From contig NZ_JAUALB010000001.1 in the NCBI RefSeq assembly GCF_030345795.1, positions 2,289,001-2,353,000 on the forward strand: a stretch of 64,000 nt of DNA, written 5' to 3'. The notes beneath the pieces were generated by a model that was not told the DNA's origin, did not search any database, and saw nothing but the letters and a program-made list of their open reading frames with translations. The position numbers were made by a program, and so were the translations under genes. The DNA is from Micromonospora sp. WMMA1363. Lineage in GTDB: Bacteria > Actinomycetota > Actinomycetes > Mycobacteriales > Micromonosporaceae. Shown piece by piece: positions 53,691 through 64,000 of the stretch (position 1 is the first letter of the stretch; every line of letters begins with the position of its first letter).

Positions 53691-54556
53691 CGACCCCGGC
53701 GCCACGCCGGCCGGTCGGCGCGCACACGCCGACCTCGGGCGGGCTGGCGAAGGCGGCCCTGCCGTACGTCGACGCGACGGCCTCGGAAGTCGTCCAGATC
53801 TACGTGTCCAACTCGCGCGGCTGGGCGCTGCCGGCCGGTGACCCGGCCCAGGACGAGCTGTTCCGGGTCGGCTGCGCCGAGCGTGGCCTCCCGGTCTTCG
53901 TCCACGCGTCGCTGCTGGTCAACCTCGGCTCCCCCACCGCCGCGACGGTTGAGCGGTCGGCTCTGACGTTGGCGCACGCGCTGCGGCGAGGCTCGGCGGT
54001 CGGCGCGCGGGGGGTGGTATTCCACGCCGGCAGCGCGGTGGACGCCGGGCGCGCCGACGCGGCGCTGCGGCAGGTCCGCGAGACGCTGCTGCCGCTGCTG
54101 GACACCACGGCCGAGGCGGGCGGACCGATGCTGCTGGTCGAACCGAGCGCGGGCGGCGGGCGGTCGCTCGCCGCCCGGGTGGAGCAGCTCGGCCCCTACC
54201 TTGACCTGGTGGACGGGCACCCGTGGCTCGGCGTCTGCTTCGACACCTGCCACGCCTGGGCGGCCGGGCACGACCTGGCCGCCGAGGGCGGCATGACGGC
54301 GACGCTGGACACGTTGCTGGCCACCGTTGGAGCGGGCCGGCTGCGCCTGGTGCACGCGAACGACTCGAAGGACCTCTGCGGCTCCACCCGCGACCGGCAC
54401 GAGAACATCGGCAAGGGCACCATCGGTGAGCCGGCGTTCGCCGAGCTGATGCGCCACCCGGCCACCGCGGGAGTGCCGGTGGTGGTGGAGACGCCAACCG
54501 AGAGGCACCTGGGCCACGCTGCCGACGTGGCCGCCCTCAAGCGCCTGCGCGCCTGA
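53681..54556 (+). CDS. nfo: Deoxyribonuclease IV (AP endonuclease) Nfo
   Basis: Endonuclease IV cuts DNA 5' to abasic sites using three zinc ions in a TIM barrel. The 291-residue product starts with VGAHTPTSGGLAKAALPYVD and contains VVFHAGSAVDAG, LLVEPSAGGG (metal Glu), LGVCFDTCHAWAAGHDL (Asp and His), LVHANDSKDLCGSTRDRHENIG and VVVETPTERHLGH. These are the Nfo zinc ligands in order. ATG 53681 overlaps the kinase end by 10 bases. Co-transcription with the kinase is likely. Confidence 0.93.
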   Translation: MPVTTPAPRRPVGAHTPTSGGLAKAALPYVDATASEVVQIYVSNSRGWALPAGDPAQDELFRVGCAERGLPVFVHASLLVNLGSPTAATVERSALTLAHALRRGSAVGARGVVFHAGSAVDAGRADAALRQVRETLLPLLDTTAEAGGPMLLVEPSAGGGRSLAARVEQLGPYLDLVDGHPWLGVCFDTCHAWAAGHDLAAEGGMTATLDTLLATVGAGRLRLVHANDSKDLCGSTRDRHENIGKGTIGEPAFAELMRHPATAGVPVVVETPTERHLGHAADVAALKRLRA

Positions 54557-54568
54557 CCCTCGGCCGGG

Positions 54569-57612
<3,044 letters not shown>

Positions 57613-57762
57613 GTCGTCTCCGAACGTCCACGGACAACGAACCCCCGTCGAGTGGCGAGTCTGTCACATCGGCCCCGCACCAGCCCGTAATGACAGACCC
57701 TCTTCGGACGCTTGGATGGTCGTCGACGCACTACCGCGGGCGTTGATGGGGTCCTTCCGCAC

Positions 57763-57805
57763 ACCCGGCGGGGAGGGACCGGTGTGTGGTCCCTCCCCGC
57801 CGGGT
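57763..57805 (-). terminator. Strong hairpin terminator after chitinase
   Basis: ACCCGGCGGGGAGGGACC (57763-57780) and GGTCCCTCCCCGCCGGGT (57788-57805) are perfect 18-bp reverse complements around a 7-base loop. It begins 22 bases after the chitinase stop. There is no clear U-tract, as often in high-GC genomes. Confidence 0.85.
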
Positions 57806-57827
57806 GGGTGGTGCGTCGGGCCGCGGG

Positions 57828-59465
<1,638 letters not shown>

Positions 59466-59484
59466 GTGGCGCCTCTCCAAACAG

Positions 59485-59542
59485 TTAGGAAACTTTCCAA
59501 ATGATTGCTGAGACGCTACTCACAATGTCGCCAGTTCGTCAA
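59485..59542 (-). promoter_or_regulatory. Chitinase promoter and operator-like palindrome
   Basis: On the minus strand TTGACG (59537-59542) and TAGCGT (59513-59518) are spaced by 18 bases, a plausible promoter. Downstream, TTGGAAAGTTTCCTAA (59485-59500) is a near-perfect palindrome (one mismatched pair) located in the 5' untranslated region, 20 bases before the start codon, where a bound repressor would block transcription or initiation. Confidence 0.6.
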
Positions 59543-59686
59543 GATACGGATGTAAGGATTTCGTGAGGCGTGAAGCCGGGCCGTACCGCACCACGACCAC
59601 CGCCGACAGGTCCGGCGACCCTGCGCGCGGCCACCGCCCGGAGTACGGCCCGCGCGGGCCGGTTCACCCCCGCGTAGCCTTCGCCC

Positions 59687-60199
59687 ATGACCGTCTTCGA
59701 CACCGCGATCGACGCCCTCACCGGCGGCCCCGCCGACCTCGCCCGTTACCGCGGGCGCGCCCTGCTGGTGGTCAACGTCGCGTCCCGCTGCGGCCTCACC
59801 CCGCAGTACGCCAACCTCCAGGCGCTGCACGACGAGTACGCCGACCGCGGCCTGGTGGTGCTCGGTGTGCCGTGCAACCAGTTCGCCGACCAGGAGCCCG
59901 GCAGCGCCGCGGAGATCAACGACTTCTGCCAGGTGAACTACGGCGTGACCTTCCCGCTCACCGAGAAGGTCGACGTGAACGGCCCCGACCGGCACCCGCT
60001 CTACGCCGAGCTGGTGTCCACCCCGGACGCCGAGGGGCACACCGGCGACGTCCGGTGGAACTTCGAGAAGTTCCTCGTCGCGCCGGACGGCACGGTGGCG
60101 GCCCGGTTCGCCCCAGAGGTCACCCCCGACTCCCCGGAGCTGCGCTCCGCGGTCGAAAAGGTGCTGCCCACCCAAAGCCAGCACCAGGTAGACGATTGA
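59687..60199 (+). CDS. Glutathione-peroxidase-family thiol peroxidase
   Basis: A 170-residue Cys-type glutathione peroxidase homologue that reduces peroxides, probably with thioredoxin-like donors because actinobacteria use mycothiol. The peroxidatic Cys is in VVNVASRCGLTPQYANLQ (about residue 35), the Gln of LGVPCNQFADQEPGS and Trp of VRWNFEKFLVAPDG complete the catalytic set, and FCQVNYGVTFPL supplies the second Cys region. Start ATG 59687. It is divergent from the chitinase and convergent with the decayed globin gene. Confidence 0.94.
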   Translation: MTVFDTAIDALTGGPADLARYRGRALLVVNVASRCGLTPQYANLQALHDEYADRGLVVLGVPCNQFADQEPGSAAEINDFCQVNYGVTFPLTEKVDVNGPDRHPLYAELVSTPDAEGHTGDVRWNFEKFLVAPDGTVAARFAPEVTPDSPELRSAVEKVLPTQSQHQVDD

Positions 60200-60229
60200 T
60201 TACGTTCGATCACGTGCGGTAGTCGCCCG

Positions 60230-60682
60230 TCAGCCGGCCACCTCGCCGGGCAGGTGGATCCGCCGGTCCCCGGGACGTACCGCATGGACCAGGGCGCGGG
60301 AGACGGAAGCGACCGCCCGGACGTGGAACTCGAGGGTGCCGTCGGGGCGCGGGGCGTTGGGCCCAAGCCGCCGCCAGCTCCGGCGACCACGACGCGCGGC
60401 GAGCGACAGCGGCGACCAGCGCGGCCTCGATGGTGCGCTGGTGCGGCAGCAGCCCGTAACAGCGACAGGCCCGGCCGATCACGGCCAGCAGCGCCGCCCG
60501 TCCCGCCGGATCGTCACCGCCGCTGGCCAGCCCCCGAGCACGGCCAGGAACACCGCCGCCTCCCGCTCCGGCAGCAGCCCCTGGCAGCGAACCTCGACAC
60601 AGCACCAGAAGTCGTCGGCCGCCGCGCGGGCGTACCGCATGGTGACGGACCACGACGCGGTGAGTGTCGGGAAGTCGTCCAC
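60230..60682 (-). pseudogene. Decayed globin/flavohemoglobin-like gene
   Basis: Pieces of one protein in three frames. MDDFPTLTASWSVTMRYA through REAAVFLAVLGG is followed in the next frame by LASGGDDPAGRAALLAVIGR and YGLLPHQRTIEAALVAAVAR, then SWSPELAAAW, a globin-like C-terminal pattern. A third frame then gives PNAPRPDGTLEFHVRAVASV and HAVRPGDRRIHLPGEVAG, matching the start of a ferredoxin-reductase-type FAD domain. The first break is one G short in a G run near 60531-60535. The second joins globin to FAD domain with most of the region between missing. Assignment is from motif resemblance only. Confidence 0.55.
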
Positions 60683-61054
60683 CGCCGCCGTCGACAGTCT
60701 CCGTCGAGATCGCGAAACTGGAGTGGCACCCGGACGGGCGGAGACGGCACAGACACGATCGGGAACCCACCGGAGCCCAACACCCGCCCCGGGCCATACG
60801 TCCAGGTTCGCGGTGCTCTACCGCCAGCTACATGACCACCAACACATGACCCGATATCCACACAGGGAATGCGAGCGGCTTCGATATGCACGTGACGTAT
60901 GCCGACCACTCGTGCAGCGCGTTGAATGGATGAACTCCGCACAGGACACCACGGACGGAGACGCCCGATCATGGCGAGGACGCCGGGAAGCAACGCCCTG
61001 TCTGCCAGGGTGAGTTGAGGCCAGCGGTTCATAGCAAGTCCGCCGGACCGGAAG
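60683..61054. other. No gene recognised
   Basis: The 372 bases between the globin remnant and the left end of the IS3-family element have open frames on both strands but none shows a recognisable family or a ribosome site. One minus-strand frame (from 61032, starting MNRWPQLTLADRALLPGVLA) looks faintly protein-like but runs out of character after about 30 residues. It may be further gene debris next to the insertion. Confidence 0.5.
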
Positions 61055-61080
61055 GTGTCAACCTTTTTGGGGCGGTCGGT

Positions 61081-62100
61081 TCAGGGGTTCGTTGACTGAG
61101 TCGTGGTGTCCTCGGGCTTGTTGATCCACGCGGTGGTGGGCAGGGCGGGTGGTTGCGGGATGCCGCGGACGAATCGTTCGGGGTTGCGGGTGTAGGCGGC
61201 GGTCAGGACGTCGGCGCGGACATCGCGGACCTGCCGGGCGTGGCCGTGGTGGACGTCGTGTGGGGTGTGCCAGCCGATGCCGGAGTGCCGGTGGATGGTG
61301 TTGTACCAGGTGAAGAAGGCGCGGCAGTGAGCTCGGGCGTCCTGGACGCTGCCGAAGCGGTCGGGGAAGTCGGGCCGGTACTTCAGGGTCTTGAACTGGG
61401 CCTCGGAGAACGGGTTGTCGTTGCTGCACCTGGGCCGGGAGTGGGACTTGGTCACGCCGAGGTCGGCCATCATCTGCGCGACCGTCTTGGACGCCATTGA
61501 GGTGCCGCGGTCGGCGTGGATGGTCAACTGCTCACGCGCGACGCCCTGCTTGGTGATCGCGTCGGACAGCAGCCGTTCGGCCAGGGCGGCGTCCTCGCGC
61601 TCGGCGAGCAGCCACGCGACGGTGTAACGGCTGTAGATGTCGATCACGCTGTAGAGGTGGTAGAAGTCCCGCTTGGCCGGGCCGCGCAGCTTGGTGATGT
61701 CCCACGACCACACGCGATTGGGGGCGTCGGCGATCAGTTCGGGCTTGACCTTCGGCGGGTGCACCGCGTGACGGCGGCGCTCCCTGACTTCGCCGTGGGC
61801 ACGCAGGATCCGGTACATGCTCGACACCGACGCCACGTACACGCCCTCGTCGAGGAGGGTGTGGTAGACGGCCGCGGGGGCCATGTCGGCGAAGTCCGGG
61901 CTGTTGAGCAACGCCCGGACGCTGTCACGCTCGGCCGCGCTCAGGGCACGTGGCTGCGGCCTGGGTTCACGCCCCGGCCGCGGTGGCGCAGGCGTCTGGC
62001 GGTGCCGGCGGTAATGGTTGGCCTGCGGCCGGCCGGTGGCTCGGCACGCCGTCCGGATGCCGATCAGCGGCGTCAGTTCGGTGATCGCAGCGTCGATCAT
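61081..62100 (-). CDS. IS3-family transposase OrfB
   Basis: The 339-residue catalytic half of an IS3-family transposase, with an rve (DDE integrase) core. The DDE residues are in [34 protein letters not shown] and [20 protein letters not shown]. An N-terminal HTH_21-like region contains [17 protein letters not shown]. The start ATG at 62100 overlaps the orfA stop by ATGA. The frame is intact, unlike orfA. Confidence 0.94.
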   Translation of the reverse strand: MIDAAITELTPLIGIRTACRATGRPQANHYRRHRQTPAPPRPGREPRPQPRALSAAERDSVRALLNSPDFADMAPAAVYHTLLDEGVYVASVSSMYRILRAHGEVRERRRHAVHPPKVKPELIADAPNRVWSWDITKLRGPAKRDFYHLYSVIDIYSRYTVAWLLAEREDAALAERLLSDAITKQGVAREQLTIHADRGTSMASKTVAQMMADLGVTKSHSRPRCSNDNPFSEAQFKTLKYRPDFPDRFGSVQDARAHCRAFFTWYNTIHRHSGIGWHTPHDVHHGHARQVRDVRADVLTAAYTRNPERFVRGIPQPPALPTTAWINKPEDTTTQSTNP

Positions 62101-62309
62101 GGTGTCGGCTCGCTCCCGCTGTGCTGGCTGTCGGTCGCGAGTTGCCCCAACAGCGCGGAGAGTTTTCCCTGCACCTCGATCACCTTGCGGGCCTTGTCCA
62201 ACTCGGCGCGCAGCCGCTCGTTGTCTGCCCGCAACCGGGCTGCCTCCAGCACCGCCGGATCGGTCTTCGGCCGCCCGGCCGGCTTGGCCAGGGCCTCGCG
62301 GGCGCCGGC
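62097..62309 (-). pseudogene. 3' part of IS3 orfA
   Basis: The C-terminal 70 residues of the IS3 OrfA helper protein, [20 protein letters not shown] followed by a leucine-zipper coiled coil with [20 protein letters not shown], typical of OrfA oligomerisation domains. It is cut off from its N-terminal part by the IS256-family insertion. Removing the insertion and one copy of the 8-bp duplication restores a single frame ([17 protein letters not shown]) with no other change. Confidence 0.85.
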
Positions 62310-63680
62310 GGGACTGTACAAATAACGGCTGATCGACCGATCAAGGGAGAGACGCCAGATGACGACCGAGACCACCGTGGGACAGCCGGCCGTGGAGCCG
62401 GTGGGTGCGGTCACGGATGAGCAGTTGATCGCGATGCTGGTCGATCGGGCTCGTGGTGACGGGTTGAAGCTGACCGGCGAGGGTGGGCTGCTGCAGCAGC
62501 TGACGAAGCGGGTCCTCGAGTCGGCGTTGGATGGGGAGATCACCGACCACGTCGGCTACGACAAGCACGACCCGGCGGGTCGGGGTAGCGGGAACACCCG
62601 TAACGGCAGCCGGACCAAGACGGTGCTCACCGACGTCGGGCCGGTCGAGGTGCGGGTCCCACGCGACGCCGCCGGGACGTTCGAGCCGCAGATCGTGCGT
62701 AAGCGGCAGCGGCGTCTGACCGGCGTCGACGACATGGTCCTGTCGCTGTCGGCCAAGGGCCTGACCCACGGCGAGATCGCCGCGCACCTGGCTGAGGTCT
62801 ACGGCGCTGAGGTGTCGAAGCAGACCATCTCCACGATCACCGACAAGGTCATGGACGGCATGGCCGAGTGGCAGAACCGGCCCCTGGACCGGGTCTACCC
62901 GGTCGTGTTCATCGACGCCATCAACGTCAAGATCAGGGACGGTCAGGTCGCGAACCGGCCGATCTACCTCGCGATGGCGGTCACCGTCGACGGCCACCGC
63001 GACATCCTCGGTATCTGGGCCGGTGACGGCGGCGAGGGCGCCAAGTACTGGCTGCACGTGCTCACCGAGTTGAAGAACCGCGGCGTGGCCGACGTGCTGA
63101 TGCTGGTCTGTGACGGGCTCAAGGGACTGCCGGAGACGGTGGAGACGGTGTGGCCGCGCACGATCGTGCAGACGTGTGTGGTGCACCTGCTGCGCAACTC
63201 GTTCCGCTACGCCGCCCGGCAGGACTGGGACAAGATCGCCAAAGCGCTGCGGCCGGTCTACACCGCGGCGACCGAGGACGCCGCCACCGAGCGGTTCCTC
63301 GAGTTCGCCGAGGCGTGGGGCCGTAAGTATCCGGCGATCGTGAAGCTGTGGGAGAACGCGTGGGCGGAGTTCGTGCCGTTCCTCGCCTTCGACGTGGAGA
63401 TCCGCAAGGTCATCTGCTCCACGAACGCGATCGAGTCCGTCAACGCCCGTATCCGCAGGGCCGTGCGAGCTCGTGGCCACTTCCCGAACGAGCAGGCCGC
63501 ACTCAAGTGCGTCTACATGGCCTTGATGAGCCTCGACCCGACCGGAGCCGGCCGCCGACGCTGGACCATGCGCTGGAAAGCACCACTGAACGCCTTCCAG
63601 ATCGCCTTCGAAGGCCGGCTCACCCCGGCCAACAACTGACCACCTCAACAACCAAGATCAGCCGTTAACTTGACACTCCC
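62310..63680 (+). mobile_element. IS256-family insertion sequence
   Basis: A 1371-bp IS256-family element. Terminal inverted repeats of about 25 bp match at 20 positions: GGGACTGTACAAATAACGGC at the left (62310) and GGGAGTGTCAAGTTAACGGC on the minus strand from 63680, both continuing TGATC. It is flanked by an exact 8-bp target duplication GCGCCGGC at 62302-62309 and 63681-63688, the size usual for IS256. It carries one intact transposase gene and lies inside the IS3 orfA, so it arrived second. Confidence 0.93.
62359..63639 (+). CDS. IS256-family (mutator) transposase
   Basis: A 426-residue DDE transposase of the IS256/Mutator family. Catalytic residues lie in [20 protein letters not shown] (first Asp), [19 protein letters not shown] (second Asp) and [20 protein letters not shown] (Glu). 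[20 protein letters not shown] contains the family C-x-x-H signature. The N-terminal DNA-binding part begins [20 protein letters not shown]. The gene is full length and undamaged, so the element may still be mobile. Confidence 0.96.
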   Translation: MTTETTVGQPAVEPVGAVTDEQLIAMLVDRARGDGLKLTGEGGLLQQLTKRVLESALDGEITDHVGYDKHDPAGRGSGNTRNGSRTKTVLTDVGPVEVRVPRDAAGTFEPQIVRKRQRRLTGVDDMVLSLSAKGLTHGEIAAHLAEVYGAEVSKQTISTITDKVMDGMAEWQNRPLDRVYPVVFIDAINVKIRDGQVANRPIYLAMAVTVDGHRDILGIWAGDGGEGAKYWLHVLTELKNRGVADVLMLVCDGLKGLPETVETVWPRTIVQTCVVHLLRNSFRYAARQDWDKIAKALRPVYTAATEDAATERFLEFAEAWGRKYPAIVKLWENAWAEFVPFLAFDVEIRKVICSTNAIESVNARIRRAVRARGHFPNEQAALKCVYMALMSLDPTGAGRRRWTMRWKAPLNAFQIAFEGRLTPANN

Positions 63681-63877
63681 GCGCCGGCGTCACGCTGATG
63701 CTTCCACGCCGCGAGCAGCGACGTGTACAGGCCTTCCCGACGAAGCAGGGCGCCCTTGCCGGCCTTATCGAGGGTCTCGTACTCGGCCAGGATCCGCGCC
63801 TTGTACGCGGCGGTGTATGTCCTTGTTCGGGGCTTTGCTGGTACCTCGGGGTCGGGCACCGGGTGATGCGATGTCAC
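63681..63877 (-). pseudogene. 5' part of IS3 orfA
   Basis: The N-terminal portion of the IS3 OrfA protein, from a GTG at 63877: VTSHHPVPDPEVPAKPRTRT then YTAAYKARILAEYETLDKAG and REGLYTSLLAAWKHQRDAGA, a helix-turn-helix (HTH_Tnp_1-like) DNA-binding domain. It ends at the IS256 insertion site, where the frame runs a few codons into the element before stopping. The other half is at 62097-62309. Confidence 0.85.
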
Positions 63878-64000
63878 GGGGGTGGATCTCCTTGCACGCC
63901 CTCACGGGTCAGAGTTTCAGCAGGTCAACCTGCCTTCCCCAAGGATGACACAGAGGGGACAGGGCGAGTTCAGGATCGAGAAGCGTTGGATGCTGCTGTT

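Larger units (their letters stand above)
61055..63951 (-). mobile_element. IS3-family element interrupted by IS256-family element
   Basis: An IS3-family insertion sequence with orfA-orfB on the minus strand. Its ends are imperfect inverted repeats, GTGTCAACCTTTTTGGGG at 61055 and GTGTCATCCTTGGGG (minus strand) ending at 63951. No convincing target duplication was found outside them. Without the nested element (62310-63680) and one 8-bp target copy its length is about 1.5 kb, usual for IS3. orfA is split at 62309/63681, so the element is probably no longer able to move by itself. Confidence 0.8.

Noticed and set aside
60683..61032. Minus-strand frame starting MNRWPQLTLADRALL
   Set aside because: Protein-like for about 30 residues only, no recognised family and no ribosome site; left as possible debris.

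Overview
This is high-GC DNA, rich in GTG starts and ATGA/GTGA gene overlaps. Its gene content and order point to an actinomycete of the family Micromonosporaceae (Micromonospora/Salinispora type). The reasons are a complete actinobacterial division and cell wall (dcw) region ending in sepF-yggT-divIVA, a murT-gatD pair, a CruF/CruG-type carotenoid set, a Mycobacterium-like metF - prenyl synthase - Rv2175c - Ser/Thr kinase - aroG block, and a CBM2-GH18 chitinase.

Layout. (1) 106-19294, minus strand: the dcw cluster, transcribed right to left as mraZ, rsmH, ftsL-like, ftsI, murE, murF, mraY, ftsW, murG, murC, ftsQ, ftsZ, yggS, sepF, yggT, divIVA, a small membrane protein and a DUF167 protein. 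No murD lies between mraY and ftsW, and no pgeF lies between ftsZ and yggS. rsmH is frameshifted as given. Four 59-bp tandem repeats separate murG from murC. MraZ-type boxes overlie the mraZ promoter, and two more in the opposite orientation face murT. (2) 19638-22346, plus strand: murT-gatD (lipid II amidation) and a VTT membrane protein. (3) 22596-25630: leuS on the minus strand, behind what looks like a Leu-codon leader peptide and transcription attenuator. (4) 26031-30850: moxR - DUF58 - transglutaminase operon. (5) 31088-41679, mostly minus strand: DUF3040 protein, DNA polymerase IV, a phosphodiesterase-methyltransferase pair, and the mutagenic repair set dnaE2, imuB, imuA' with an SAV_6107 HEPN gene, preceded by a LexA-type box. 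(6) 42158-51004: ybaK and a carotenoid-tailoring run (CrtA-like monooxygenase, GNAT, CruF, CruG-type glycosyltransferase, desaturase), then a CDP-alcohol phosphatidyltransferase, metF, an XRE regulator and a prenyl diphosphate synthase. (7) 51154-57612: Rv2175c-like protein, a PASTA kinase (frameshifted as given), endonuclease IV, threonine aldolase, class II DAHP synthase and a lipoprotein. (8) 57828-60682: secreted chitinase with a promoter and candidate operator, glutathione peroxidase and a decayed globin/flavohemoglobin-like gene. (9) 61055-63951: an IS3-family element whose orfA is split by an IS256-family element with a clean 8-bp target duplication.

Three separate reading frames (rsmH, the PASTA kinase, the globin remnant) break in the same way, by one G missing from a G run. 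Base-calling error is therefore a serious alternative to true gene loss. The strongest regulatory observations are the leuS attenuator with a near-leaderless Leu peptide, the paired MraZ boxes, the palindrome on the ftsZ promoter, and the LexA box ahead of the HEPN-mutasome genes. No CRISPR array, rRNA or tRNA gene was recognised.
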